From NCBI RefSeq assembly GCF_963677575.1, contig NZ_OY782038.1, positions 4,157,501-4,221,500 of the forward strand: a stretch of 64,000 bases of DNA. Direction: 5' to 3'. The notes beneath the pieces were generated by a model. The model made no database searches, was not told the origin of the DNA, and saw nothing but the letters and a program-made list of their open reading frames with translations. A program made the position numbers and the translations under genes. Source of the DNA: an uncultured Draconibacterium sp. (lineage in GTDB: Bacteria > Bacteroidota > Bacteroidia > Bacteroidales > Prolixibacteraceae). Below are positions 52,531 to 62,900 of this stretch, piece by piece (positions within the stretch are counted from its first letter, which is position 1; each line of letters opens with the position of its first letter).

Positions 52531-53970
52531 TTGGTTAAATATTTACTTCAAATACTAGCTGCAGCCCTTGTGCTTGTTATGCTCTTCTCGTGTGAGGATG
52601 AGGGATATTTGACGTCTACTGATGCGCAACTTCAGTTTTCTGCTGATACCGTTACTTTCGATACCATTTTTACTACCATTGGCTCAACAACCCGACGTTT
52701 TACGGTAAGTAACCCTTACAACGAGGATGTACTGGTTTCACGTATTCGTTTGGCAGGAGGCGATGCTTCAAATTTCAGGTTAAACATAAATGGTTATGAG
52801 AGTAGTGAGCTATACGAAATTACATTGCCTGCAAAAGACAGTATTTATATTTTTGTTGAAGTTACCATCGACCCGAACGGACAAAATTTGCCCATGGTTG
52901 TGCAAGATTCGATTGAATTTACAACCAACACAAATTTTCAGAGCATTATGCTCGAAGCCTATGGGCAGGATTTTAAACTGATAAAAAGCGAACGTCTTCA
53001 AACAACTACCTGGACCGCTGAAAAGCCTTATCTCGTTTACGATTATGTGTATGTTGACAGTACATCGACATTAACCATTGAGCCGGGAACAAAAATATAC
53101 TTCCACAAAGGTGCGGGTATGTATGTTCGCGGAAATGTAGTTGCCGATGGTACTTTCGAATCACCGATCATATTCCGGGCGGACCGACTGGAACCGTCGT
53201 ATGAAAATATTCCCGATCAGTGGAATGGCATTGTGCTTTATTCCGGAAGTCATAATAACGTATTCAATTTTGCCACCATTAAAAATGCAAATATTGGTTT
53301 GCAGGTTGGAACAATTGAAAACGAAGGTTATGCGTCGGTGGCGCTTACCAACTCCAAAATTGAAAATATGGCTTACGCCGGGGTGTTTGCCATGAAATCG
53401 AAGATTTATGCCTACAATGCACTAATTAGTAACTGTGGGTTTTATGCTGCCGCGCTACTTGTGGGTGGCGAGTATGAATTTTACCACTCAACCATTGCCA
53501 ACTATTGGGGCAATTACGGACAGGCTGTGCGAACTACACCATCGTTGGTTGTTTCGAATGTGTTGGTTGTTGAAAATTCAAGTGGCGAACAAATTTCGTA
53601 CAACGGCGATTTGACCAAGGCAACCTTCGGAAACAGTATTATTTACGGTAATATTGGAAATGAACTTGAGTTGGGAGATAACGAAGAGAACACTTTCAAT
53701 TATCTGTTCGATCATTGTATTATTCAGGCACCCGATACGTTGGATACAAGCAATACAGATCACTTTGTTAATGCGATGGTTGGAATGGAATTTGATCCGC
53801 GTTTTGTTGATCCTTACGATGATTATAACTTCGAATTGGATACTTTATCGGCTGCAAAAGATTTGGGGACAACAAGGTATTCCGAGCAGTTTCCTTTCGA
53901 CTTGCTGAACAGAAGCCGAACCGGCGAAGATGGCCCCGATCTGGGAGCATACGAACGCATTGAAAAGTAA
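52531..53970 (+). CDS. Right-handed beta-helix lipoprotein
   Basis: 479 aa. The start is TTG at 52531; an in-frame stop at 52522 and no ATG before the lipoprotein signal (ending MLFSC) leave no better choice. After an Ig-like N-terminal part (TITRRFTVSNPYNEDVLV, about 20-130), the middle has stacked short repeats (EPGTKIYFHKGAGMYVRGNVVADG, ALTNSKIENMAYAGVFAM), the parallel beta-helix pattern of pectate-lyase-like or adhesion proteins. The end (LNRSRTGEDGPDLGAYE) is a choice-of-anchor-like motif. Function unknown; surface or periplasmic. Confidence 0.75.
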   Translation: MVKYLLQILAAALVLVMLFSCEDEGYLTSTDAQLQFSADTVTFDTIFTTIGSTTRRFTVSNPYNEDVLVSRIRLAGGDASNFRLNINGYESSELYEITLPAKDSIYIFVEVTIDPNGQNLPMVVQDSIEFTTNTNFQSIMLEAYGQDFKLIKSERLQTTTWTAEKPYLVYDYVYVDSTSTLTIEPGTKIYFHKGAGMYVRGNVVADGTFESPIIFRADRLEPSYENIPDQWNGIVLYSGSHNNVFNFATIKNANIGLQVGTIENEGYASVALTNSKIENMAYAGVFAMKSKIYAYNALISNCGFYAAALLVGGEYEFYHSTIANYWGNYGQAVRTTPSLVVSNVLVVENSSGEQISYNGDLTKATFGNSIIYGNIGNELELGDNEENTFNYLFDHCIIQAPDTLDTSNTDHFVNAMVGMEFDPRFVDPYDDYNFELDTLSAAKDLGTTRYSEQFPFDLLNRSRTGEDGPDLGAYERIEK

Positions 53971-53971
53971 A

Positions 53972-54994
53972 ATGAAATACTTACTTTTTTGTTTATTCCT
54001 AATTCTGTTCATTGCAAAAGGCAATGCTCAAACTAGTGATGCTGAATTTTCAATACTTTTTTATAATGTAGAAAACCTGTTTGATATACGAAATGATTCG
54101 TTAATTAACGATGATGAGTTTACTCCAGCCGGCGAACGTCATTGGACCAAGAAACGTTTTGATAATAAAATCAATAATATCTCGAAAGTAATACTTAGTG
54201 CCGGCGGTTGGCAAATGCCTGATTTGATTGCTTTGGCCGAAATAGAGAATCGTTATGTGCTGGAAAAACTTACCGAAGATACACCGCTAAAAACTACGCC
54301 TTACAAAATAATTCATAAAGAGTCTCCTGATCCGCGCGGAATAGATGTAGCGCTGATCTACAACTCAGAAACTTTTTATCCGCTTGATTACGCATATTAC
54401 CCATTGGAAGATAAAAATGGAGGTATTCGTAAAAGTCGCGAAATACTTTATGTTTTGGGTATTGTAAATGGTGGAGATTCTATTCATGTTTTTGTAAATC
54501 ACTGGCCGTCGCGTTATTCAGGCTTATTGGAAACACGCCCGGCACGGCAGCAGGCAGCTCGTTTGCTTTTGTCGAAATATGAGGAGATCATCCGACAGAA
54601 TGAAAAGGCGAAAGTGATTATTGTAGGCGATTTTAACGATCAGCCAACTGATGAAAGTATATCGCAGGATCTTGGTGCTGCTGATCCTTTAAATAACGAA
54701 TCTGCCGATTTGTACAACTTATCTTTTCCCTGGGTGAATCAAGAGGAGGGGACTTTAAAATACCAGGGACAGTGGTTTGTTTTCGATCAAATAATTGTAT
54801 CACCAAACTTATTGGCCGCAGGAAGTGGTTTGAGTACAAAACCAGAAACTGCAACAATTTGTAAATTGCCCTTTTTATTCGAACCTGACGAAACTCGTGG
54901 AGGCCGAAAACTACATCGAACTTACACGGGCTACCGTTACAATGGAGGTTTTAGCGATCATTTGCCAGTACTGTTAAAGTTGAAGGTTGATTAA
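53972..54994 (+). CDS. Exported endonuclease/exonuclease/phosphatase-family hydrolase
   Basis: 340 aa from the ATG at 53972, one base after the preceding stop codon; this ATG opens a signal peptide (LLFCLFLILFIAKGNAQ). EEP-fold strings: FSILFYNVENLFDI, LIALAEIENRYVLE, DPRGIDVALIYN, FVNHWPSRYSG, VIIVGDFNDQPTDE and GGFSDHLPVLLKL at the end. Metal-site Asn, Glu, Asp and His residues are all in place. The substrate could be nucleic acid or a phosphoester. It is cotranscribed with the beta-helix lipoprotein. Confidence 0.88.
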   Translation: MKYLLFCLFLILFIAKGNAQTSDAEFSILFYNVENLFDIRNDSLINDDEFTPAGERHWTKKRFDNKINNISKVILSAGGWQMPDLIALAEIENRYVLEKLTEDTPLKTTPYKIIHKESPDPRGIDVALIYNSETFYPLDYAYYPLEDKNGGIRKSREILYVLGIVNGGDSIHVFVNHWPSRYSGLLETRPARQQAARLLLSKYEEIIRQNEKAKVIIVGDFNDQPTDESISQDLGAADPLNNESADLYNLSFPWVNQEEGTLKYQGQWFVFDQIIVSPNLLAAGSGLSTKPETATICKLPFLFEPDETRGGRKLHRTYTGYRYNGGFSDHLPVLLKLKVD

Positions 54995-56400
54995 TCTTTT
55001 GCTTTCAGCCCCATTTCTTCCGCTTTTTTCATCATAAAAGCAAACGCTTCCTCGTAATTGTTATGAATTTCACCATCCAAAATAGCTTCTTTTATGGCAT
55101 CTTTTAACAGGCCAACTTCGCGGCATGGCGATAAGTTAAAAGTCTCCATAATAAGGTCTCCATCAACCGGAGGCTGAAAATTCCGGATGGCATCTTTTTC
55201 TTCAATTTCTTTCAGCTTTTGCCGAACCACTTTGAAGTTTTTCATGTAGCGTTTCACTTTCTCTGGGTTCTTCGATGTGATATCGGCTTCGCAAAGTGTC
55301 ATTAAATCATCAATGTCATCACCGGCCTCAAAAAGCAGGCGACGAACAGCCGAATCCGTTACAATATCTTCCGACAGAACAATTGGGCGCATGTGCAGTC
55401 CCACCATTTTCTGAACGTATTTCATCTTTTCGTTCAGCGGTAGTTTCATGCGTTTAAAGATCTTGGGTATCATTTTTACTCCCACGAAATTGTGCGCATG
55501 AAAAGTCCAGCCCAGGCCTTCCACAAAACGTTTTGTTTTGGGTTTGGCAATGTCGTGCAATAATGCCGACCAGCGCAGCCACAAATTATCAGAGTTAGGC
55601 ACCAGGCGGTCGAGTACCTCAATGGTATGATAAAAATTGTCTTTATGACCGATACCGTTTACTTTGTCAACCCCTTTCATTCTTTGTAATTCGGGGAAAA
55701 TTATGGCCAGCAAACCGGTTTCTTCCAGTAGCCTAAAACCTTTCGAAGGTTTTGGAGCCATAATAATTTTATTCAACTCATCAATAATGCGCTCGGCAGA
55801 AACAATTTTAATGCGGTCTTTATTCCGGGCAATTGCTTTTAAGGTTTTATCCTCAATCTCAAAATCAAGTTGGGTGGCAAAACGGATGGCGCGCATAATT
55901 CGCAACGGATCATCCGAGAAAGTAACATCCGGATCGAGGGGAGTACGAATGATCTTGTTATTCAGATCATCCATTCCGTTAAAAGGATCAACAAGTTCGC
56001 CAAAACGATCGCCGTTTAAACTAAAAGCCATTGCGTTGATAGTAAAATCGCGGCGGTTCTGGTCGTCTTCCAGCGTGCCGTCTTCTACTATTGGTTTTCT
56101 TGAGTTACGCTGGTACGACTCTTTTCGGGCACCTACAAACTCAATTTCAAGGTCTTTGTATTTTAACATGGCTGTGCCGAAGTTTTTAAATACATTAACT
56201 CTTGGGCGCGGCTTTAGGTTTTTGGCTACTTCTGTTGCGAAATCGATACCACTGCCAATGGTTACAATATCGATATCTTTTGAATGGCGGTCGAGATACA
56301 GATCGCGTACATATCCTCCAATTACATAAGTTTCTGTTTCAACACGGTCGGCAACTGCCTGTATATCTTTGAAAATCTTCTCTTTTAGCTTGCTGTTCAT
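54991..56400 (-). CDS. CCA tRNA nucleotidyltransferase / poly(A) polymerase-family protein with HD domain
   Basis: 469 aa. Nucleotidyltransferase head: GGYVRDLYLDRHSKDIDIVTIG with the DID catalytic Asp pair, then EFVGARKESY and VEDGTLEDDQNRRDFTINAMA. Then RNA-binding and an HD-type hydrolase domain (HKDNFYHTIEVL ... LLHDIAKPKTKRF) at about 230-340. This layout is the class II CCA-adding enzyme with HD domain; pcnB-like poly(A) polymerases share the head, so I give no symbol. Its 3' end overlaps the 3' end of the EEP gene by 4 bases, tail to tail. Confidence 0.9.
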   Translation of the reverse strand: MNSKLKEKIFKDIQAVADRVETETYVIGGYVRDLYLDRHSKDIDIVTIGSGIDFATEVAKNLKPRPRVNVFKNFGTAMLKYKDLEIEFVGARKESYQRNSRKPIVEDGTLEDDQNRRDFTINAMAFSLNGDRFGELVDPFNGMDDLNNKIIRTPLDPDVTFSDDPLRIMRAIRFATQLDFEIEDKTLKAIARNKDRIKIVSAERIIDELNKIIMAPKPSKGFRLLEETGLLAIIFPELQRMKGVDKVNGIGHKDNFYHTIEVLDRLVPNSDNLWLRWSALLHDIAKPKTKRFVEGLGWTFHAHNFVGVKMIPKIFKRMKLPLNEKMKYVQKMVGLHMRPIVLSEDIVTDSAVRRLLFEAGDDIDDLMTLCEADITSKNPEKVKRYMKNFKVVRQKLKEIEEKDAIRNFQPPVDGDLIMETFNLSPCREVGLLKDAIKEAILDGEIHNNYEEAFAFMMKKAEEMGLKAKD

Positions 56401-56494
56401 CTGACAAAAAATCGTAATTCAAAAAGGGCAATTCTGCCACTTTGATAAAAATCGTGACAAAATTACAATTATTTAGTTGAAATTAAGTAGTAAC

Positions 56495-56524
56495 TTGGGA
56501 TTTCAAAATTTGGTATTATCTTTG
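56495..56524 (+). promoter_or_regulatory. Promoter of the thioredoxin gene
   Basis: TTG at 56495-56497, a 19-base spacer and TATCTTTG at 56517-56524: both boxes match consensus with correct spacing. The ATG at 56575 follows after a 50-base leader. Confidence 0.8.
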
Positions 56525-56574
56525 ATATGTAAATATCGAAATAAATAGATATATAAATATTGAAAAATAGAATC

Positions 56575-56946
56575 ATGCTGGAACATTTAACGAAAGAAAC
56601 ATTTAAAGAGAAAGTTTTCAATTTTGAAACAAATAAAGAGTGGAAATACGAAGGTGAAAAGCCATGTTTGATCGACTTTTACGCCGATTGGTGTGGCCCA
56701 TGTAAAATGGTTGCTCCGGTTTTGGAAGAGTTGCAATCTGAGTATGGCGACAGTATCGTAATCTACAAAGTAAATACTGAAGAGCAACAGGAATTAGCAG
56801 GAATGTTTGGTGTGCAAAGTATCCCTTCATTATTGTTTGTACCGCAAGACGGACAACCACAAATGGCAATGGGAGCACTTCCAAAACAAACTTTCGAGAA
56901 AGCAATCTCTGACGTGCTGAAAGTTGAAAAACCTCAGGCTAATTAA
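56575..56946 (+). CDS. trxA: Thioredoxin
   Basis: 123 aa from the ATG at 56575 (a TTG five codons upstream is a weaker start). Active site WCGPC at Cys40 and Cys43, FYADWCGPCKMVAPVLEEL, cis-Pro loop SIPSLLFV. It has a third Cys at residue 31. N-terminal extension of about 15 residues before the first strand. Cytoplasmic protein-disulfide reductant. Its 3' end overlaps murF by 8 bases in tail-to-tail orientation. Confidence 0.95.
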   Translation: MLEHLTKETFKEKVFNFETNKEWKYEGEKPCLIDFYADWCGPCKMVAPVLEELQSEYGDSIVIYKVNTEEQQELAGMFGVQSIPSLLFVPQDGQPQMAMGALPKQTFEKAISDVLKVEKPQAN

Positions 56947-58234
56947 GAAGATCAAGTACTTTTTCAAGCTGAATACCGCGGGAACCTTTTATTAAAATGT
57001 TCCCGTTTTTTATGGGCTCATTTTTAAGGTAAGTACATAATTCGTCAACGTGAATAAATGACTTTATGCTTTCCTGTTTGTAAGCTTTCGAGAATTCTTT
57101 ACCTACTAAAAAGGTGTTTTTTTTCAACTCATCCGGAATCATTTCAACGATCTTTGTATGTTCGTTTTCTGAATATTCTCCCAGCTCAAGCATGTCTCCA
57201 AGAATGAGGTATTTATCCCCTTTCAGGTTCTCCAGAAAACTTTCGATAGATGCCGCCATACTGGTAGGGTTGGCATTGTAGGCGTCCATAATAATCTTTA
57301 TATCGCCTTTATTTATTAACTGTGAGCGATTGTTGGTAGGCTGGTATTCTTTAATAGCCTGCTGGATATTTAATGGATCCACATCAAAATAATTTCCGAT
57401 GCAGGCAGCTGCCAGTATATTTTCAAAATTAAAATCGCCAATCAGATTGCTGTTCAGGTATAGTACGCCTTTTTTGAAGTTGGCTTTTACATGAATAAAC
57501 GGAGGACTTTGAATCGTTTCTCCGGTGAAGGAAGCATTTTCTTTTCCGTAAGAAATGCGTTTTGGAAGAGCTTCGCCCATTCTTTCGAGTAATTTATTGT
57601 CAGCGTTGTAAAAAACAACTCCATTCTTTTTCCCGAGATAATCGTATAATTCTCCCTTGGTTTTTATTACGCCTTCAAACGAGCCAAAACCTTCTAGGTG
57701 TGCCCGGCCAATATTGGTAATAATTCCGAAATCGGGATCAGCAATTTCACACAGGTCGGCAATTTCTCCCGGATGATTGGCGCCCATTTCTACTACCCCA
57801 AATTCAGTGCTTTTGTCCATTGCGAGCAGTGTTAACGGAACTCCAATGTGGTTGTTTAAATTACCTTGAGTAAAGCTTACTTTGAATTTTTTTGCAAGTA
57901 CCGTTGAGATCAACTCTTTTGTAGTTGTTTTGCCGTTGGTGCCGGTAATGGCAAGTATGGGCAATCCCAGTTGTTTTCGGTGATGATGGGCCAGTTGTTG
58001 TAAGGTGGTCAGCACATCGTCTACCTGTAATATTTTGTCATCGGTGGCGTATTCTGCTTCGTCAACAATGGCATATGCAGCTCCTTTTTTCAGGGCGTCG
58101 TGAGCATATTTGTTGCCGTTAAAATTTGCTCCCTTTAGAGCAAAGAAAATGCAGCCATTCTCAATTTTACGGCTATCGGTAGATACTTGTGTTGATTTTA
58201 GAAAGCAACTGTAGATAGTTTCAATACTTGTCAT
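56939..58234 (-). CDS. murF: UDP-N-acetylmuramoyl-tripeptide--D-alanyl-D-alanine ligase MurF
   Basis: 431 aa. MurF adds D-Ala-D-Ala to the UDP-MurNAc tripeptide, the last cytoplasmic step of peptidoglycan precursor synthesis. P-loop ITGTNGKTTTKEL, substrate strings GCIFFALKGANFNGN and VVEMGANHPGEIADL, later ADNKLLERM, then IMDAYNANPTSMAASI and LILGDMLELGE. 431 aa is normal. It precedes gldJ in opposite-strand order (gldJ then murF on the minus strand), a common Bacteroidota neighbourhood. Confidence 0.96.
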   Translation of the reverse strand: MTSIETIYSCFLKSTQVSTDSRKIENGCIFFALKGANFNGNKYAHDALKKGAAYAIVDEAEYATDDKILQVDDVLTTLQQLAHHHRKQLGLPILAITGTNGKTTTKELISTVLAKKFKVSFTQGNLNNHIGVPLTLLAMDKSTEFGVVEMGANHPGEIADLCEIADPDFGIITNIGRAHLEGFGSFEGVIKTKGELYDYLGKKNGVVFYNADNKLLERMGEALPKRISYGKENASFTGETIQSPPFIHVKANFKKGVLYLNSNLIGDFNFENILAAACIGNYFDVDPLNIQQAIKEYQPTNNRSQLINKGDIKIIMDAYNANPTSMAASIESFLENLKGDKYLILGDMLELGEYSENEHTKIVEMIPDELKKNTFLVGKEFSKAYKQESIKSFIHVDELCTYLKNEPIKNGNILIKGSRGIQLEKVLDLLN

Positions 58235-58261
58235 AAAGCAAAAATACGATTCAATTTGGCA

Positions 58262-58293
58262 TAAAAAAAGCTTCGCAAATTTACGAAGCTTTT
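58262..58293 (-). terminator. Terminator between gldJ and murF
   Basis: Minus-strand stem AAAAGCTTCGTAAA / TTTGCGAAGCTTTT with a T run. It would separate gldJ and murF transcripts. Confidence 0.8.
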
Positions 58294-58312
58294 CTGAAAA
58301 TATTTTTATGAT

Positions 58313-59767
58313 TTAGAAACCTTCAGGGCTTCCAACTCTAATCATTGCGCAACGGAAGCCAAGATCGTTACGTGCTTTTGATTGCTCCAGGTAACGACGT
58401 GTTCCGGGAACCAACCAATAGGGACGATCTTGCCACGAACCTCCTTTGTATACACGTACTTCATCATCAATCAATGAAGAAAATGCACCTGGTCTATCAT
58501 CTTGAATATACATGCCCTCGGTTTGTTTTTCGTTACCAATCCATGTATCACCTTCAACAATCTGCGAATTTGGATCCCCGTCCAATACATTACGGTAGTC
58601 CTTTCCGGCAATCGTATCTACTATTAGTTCTCCATATTCGTTTGTCATATATTGTCCATTCTGATCACGACGATACTCGGTAATTACGTTACCTCGGAAC
58701 GGGTTAAATTCTTCTACATCGTTTAACGACATCGGGCGGTAAACGTCGGCCACCCATTCGTTAACATTACCCGACATACAATATAAATTGTAATCGTTAG
58801 GCTCATATGAGAAAACTGGTGCAGCAATGTCTGCGTTGTCGTTCAGCGATCCTGCCATCCCCATCATATCACCACGTCCACGAACAAAGTTGGCTTTTAA
58901 ACGACCTTTTTCTTTTTTCTTATCCTGGCGCAGGTACGAACCGTTCCATGGATATAATTTTCGGTCCGTAAGTAATTCGCCATCGGTGTTACCAATTAAA
59001 CCGTAGGCAGCATATTCCCATTCTGCTTCGGTTGGCAGACGATAATTTGGAAGCATAATTCCATCTTCCCACTTAGGACGACGGGTTGTTCCATCAGGAT
59101 TTTCCACAGGATCTTCTCCTTCAGTTCCCTGATAAATTCCAGCGAGATAGGTATCGGTGGTATAAACGTTTTGTCCTGATTGGGTATTATCATGTGTAAG
59201 AATTCCTTTTTCCACTAATATTTGCTCGTTTACCCTGTCGGTACGCCAGGCACAATACGCTTCAGCCTGTTCCCATGTTACACCAACCACCGGGTATTCA
59301 GAATATGCCGGATGACGGAAATAGTTGTTTACATAAGGTTCGTTGTAAGCCAGATCTTTACGCCAAACACTTGAGTCGGGTGTAATAGCTTTCATTTTTT
59401 CAACATCGCCGGGGTATACACGACCGGTCCAGTGAGTAAATTCACGATAGTCCTGATTTGAAACTTCTGTTTCATCCATATAGAATGAAGCTACAGTAAC
59501 TCTTCGGGGATAATTGTCGTTGCGGTACATTACGTCCTGTTCCACACGACCCATGGTAAATGTACCACCCTGAACAAAAACTAAACCCGGCCCGGCTTCC
59601 TGCTCGTAACCAGAAACATTTGGAATATTTCCGGTCTCTTCAGCATTGTATTCCCACCCAGTAGTTCGTGATGATTCTCCTTTACCTCCTATTCCGAATA
59701 ATCCACATCCGGAAACGAATGCGGCCAAGGCAATAAAAACGAATGGTTTTAATCTTTTAAAATTCAT
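58313..59767 (-). CDS. gldJ: Gliding-motility/T9SS lipoprotein GldJ
   Basis: 484 aa from the ATG at 59767. GldJ is an outer-membrane lipoprotein with a formylglycine-generating-enzyme-like (sulfatase-modifying factor) domain needed for type IX secretion and gliding. Lipoprotein signal ends AFVSGC. FGE-like strings include VFVQGGTFTMGR, SFYMDETEVSNQDYREF, PVVGVTWEQAEAYCAWR, PTEAEWEYAA, MSGNVNEWVADVY and YKGGSWQDRPYWLVPG. The start is set by a TATATTTG box at 59794-59801 on the minus strand, which makes longer starts at 59788 or 59815 unlikely. Confidence 0.93.
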   Translation of the reverse strand: MNFKRLKPFVFIALAAFVSGCGLFGIGGKGESSRTTGWEYNAEETGNIPNVSGYEQEAGPGLVFVQGGTFTMGRVEQDVMYRNDNYPRRVTVASFYMDETEVSNQDYREFTHWTGRVYPGDVEKMKAITPDSSVWRKDLAYNEPYVNNYFRHPAYSEYPVVGVTWEQAEAYCAWRTDRVNEQILVEKGILTHDNTQSGQNVYTTDTYLAGIYQGTEGEDPVENPDGTTRRPKWEDGIMLPNYRLPTEAEWEYAAYGLIGNTDGELLTDRKLYPWNGSYLRQDKKKEKGRLKANFVRGRGDMMGMAGSLNDNADIAAPVFSYEPNDYNLYCMSGNVNEWVADVYRPMSLNDVEEFNPFRGNVITEYRRDQNGQYMTNEYGELIVDTIAGKDYRNVLDGDPNSQIVEGDTWIGNEKQTEGMYIQDDRPGAFSSLIDDEVRVYKGGSWQDRPYWLVPGTRRYLEQSKARNDLGFRCAMIRVGSPEGF

Positions 59768-59793
59768 TGTTTGTATAAATTTTCTCATCGACA

Positions 59794-59801
59794 CAAATAT
59801 A
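59794..59801 (-). promoter_or_regulatory. Promoter -7 element (TATATTTG) of gldJ
   Basis: Exact TAnnTTTG match, 26 bases before the gldJ ATG. Confidence 0.65.
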
Positions 59802-59870
59802 ACTAATTTGTTCAATTCTTATTGTTCAGCCTTTTCAATTATTTTATTCTTAATTTAATAAGGATGTTAA

Positions 59871-59878
59871 TATCTTTG
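59871..59878 (+). promoter_or_regulatory. Promoter -7 element (TATCTTTG) of porU
   Basis: Exact TAnnTTTG match 95 bases before the porU ATG. Divergent from the gldJ box with about 70 bases between. Confidence 0.6.
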
Positions 59879-59973
59879 CCATTATTCGGTCATAAAGAGA
59901 GGTGCGTTTGTTGCTTTATTTGCAATATTTGAACCCGATAGCCGTTTACAAGCTTATATTATTGACTGCTTTT

Positions 59974-62900
59974 ATGAATAAATATATACTCCTGTTTTTT
60001 ATTGTTTTGGTTGGTTATGTTGTTAGCGATGTGCATAACGAAATTATTGTACTCAACTGGCAGGAAAATCCGGGTAGCCAGGATGGGGAAGTGTTAGAAT
60101 TATTTGAGAATGCCGATATTTCGGGCAATTTGGCACACCTTGCTTTACCTGTTTATTCCCGTTTATATAAGCTCGATAATCCAAACAAAATACTTCGTTT
60201 TAGCATTGATAATCCCGTTTTTGAAGAAGTAAGCGACAGTATTAATAAAATATTAGCTGTTGAAATTCCTTCAGAAATAAAAATAAATACTTCCGTTTTA
60301 CAGTCAAGGAACGACAAAAAGATCGAACTTCAAATCATTCCGTTGAAGGAAGAGAATGGCAAAATTTACCGGTTAAAAAGTTTTGCGTTGCGGTCTGCTC
60401 CCGATGTCTATAAAAAATCGGGAGAAGCCATAAATTGGAAATCAGAATCAATGCTGGCATCGGGAAACTGGGTAAAAATCCGTACTTCGGGAAAAGGAAT
60501 TTACAAAATACCATTTTCGAGTTTGAGTGATTGGGGATTTTCAGATCCCACTCAAGTTGGCGTATTTGGAAGCGGTGGAAAAATACAATCGGAAGATCCC
60601 GGTGAGATTGACTACGATGATCTTGAAGAATGTTCCGTGTGGACAGCTACCAATAGCGGCGAAGAGTGTTTATTCTTTTATGCGCCCGGAATTAACGAGT
60701 GGGATGTAAACACTTCCGGCGTTTTTACACACCGTTTGAATGAATACACCAGTCAAGGTTATTTCTTCCTTGGAAATGCTGGAACACCTAAGCAGCCTGA
60801 AATGTTGGGAAATGGTTCAGATGAAATAACTCACTCTACATCAACATTTGATTGCTTTGATCTGATCGAAAACGAAAGATATAACTTGTTGGAAAAAGGA
60901 TCGGGAAAACGCTGGTATGGAGACCGATATACCAATGGTGGATCAAAAACATATACATTTGATATTGTAGATCCTGCCGAAGAAAGCGAAGCAAAAGTAA
61001 CGGTAAGCGGTGCTGCGCGGTCATTTCGCTCATCAGATTTTGGAGTTGCTGCCGAAGGATCTGAAGCCGGAACAGTGCCATTCAGAAGTGTTGACACCGA
61101 CGAAACGTACGGAATTTATGCCGACCCGGAAACAACAACGATGGATGTTGATTTAGCGGAAGGAGAGCAGGGAATTCGTGTTACCTACAATGCATCGAAC
61201 AGCAGTGCCGAAGCGTGGCTCGATTATATAGAGTTGAATTACAGACGAAATATTGAAGTGGGTGATGATCCCTTGTTTTTTCGCGATTCGAAATCGGTTG
61301 GTGACGGCAATATAGTCGAGTTTCAGGTGGCCAATGCAGGAGGCGACACAAAAGTTCTGGATGTTTCGGATATTAACAATGCAAAAGAAATTAATGCCGT
61401 GCTAAGCGGCTCGGATATGGTCTTTATACAAGATGCCTCGGAGCTGAAGGAATACGTGGTTTTTAATACTACAGGAACTTTTCAGGAACCGACTTATGTT
61501 GAAGACGTTAAGAACCAGAATTTGCATGGTATAGATACACCGGAGTTTCTGATCATCTCGCACAGTAATTTTATGAGTGCTGCCGAAGAGTTGGCCGATT
61601 TTCATCGTACACAGGATGGAATGAGTGTGGAAGTGGTTGATGTAAATGATGTTTATAACGAATTTAGCTCGGGCAGCAAAAGTGCGACCGGAATTCGGAA
61701 TTTTATAAAAATGATTTACGACCGGGGAAATACATTAAAATATGTATTGCTTTTTGGCGACGGTAGTTACGATAACCGAAACATAACCGGAAGCGGCCTG
61801 AACTTTATCCCAACTTATCAATCTTCAAATTCTCTTGATCCGTTAAATTCATACGTAAGCGACGATTATTTTGTAATGCTCGAAGACGGGGAAAGCTTAT
61901 CGAATGGTTCTATCGATTTGGGGATTGGAAGGATCCCGGCCTCAACAGCTTACCAGGCGCAGTTGGTGGTCGACAAAGTAAAACGTTACTACGAACCGGA
62001 AGCTTTGGGCGATTGGCGAAATGTAGTTTGTATGATCGGTGACGATGGTGATACGGGAATTCATATGAGACAGTCGGAGCAAATTGCCGATACATTAAAC
62101 AACAATTACGGTGAGTTTATTACCGACAAAATATATTTTGATGCTTATGCCGAAGATGTTACTCCGGCGGGTGAGCGTTATCCTGATGTAAATGCAGCAA
62201 TAAATGAGAGGGTTGAAGAGGGGGTGCTGATATTGAATTATATCGGGCATGCTAACAACAGTTTTCTGGCGCACGAACATGTGTTGGAAAAGGGAGATAT
62301 TAATTCGTGGTCGAACCGAAATCAGCTACCTATTTTTGTAACAGCAACCTGTGAGTTCAGCCGGTTTGATGCTGATGAGACCTCGGCAGGAGAGGAAGTG
62401 CTGATGAATCCAAATGGTGGAGGCATAGGGTTGTTTTCTACCACGCGAGTGGTGACATCGGGAGCGAATTTTATGCTAAGCAGAAGTTTTTACCGCTTTA
62501 TTTTTGCCAAAGACGAAAATGGAGAGCATTATCGCATGGGCGATGTAATGCGCCTTGCTAAATCGAACCTGGCCAACGGAATCAACAAGCGAAATTTTTC
62601 GCTACTGGCCGATCCGGCTTTAAAACTCTCTTATCCGAAATACCAGGTGATAACAACTTCTATTAATGGAGAAGATGCAACAAGTAGCCCCGATACAATT
62701 GGCACACTTGAAAAAATTACCATCGAAGGTTATGTGGCCGATTATTTCGATAACAGGATTGACGATTTTAACGGCGAGATAACGCACACGGTTTACGACA
62801 AAGAAATGGATATGCAAACGCTTGGAAATGGCGACGACAACAGACCGTTGACATTCCAGGTGCAGAATAATATTATTTACTCGGGAACCACAAGTGTTAC

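Noticed and set aside
53930..53971. Upstream extension of the EEP hydrolase starting at 53930
   Set aside because: It overlaps the preceding gene's coding end in another frame and hides the signal peptide; the ATG at 53972 is better.
59902..59973. Longer porU starting at GTG 59902
   Set aside because: It places 24 residues before a good signal peptide; the ATG at 59974 fits an exported protein.
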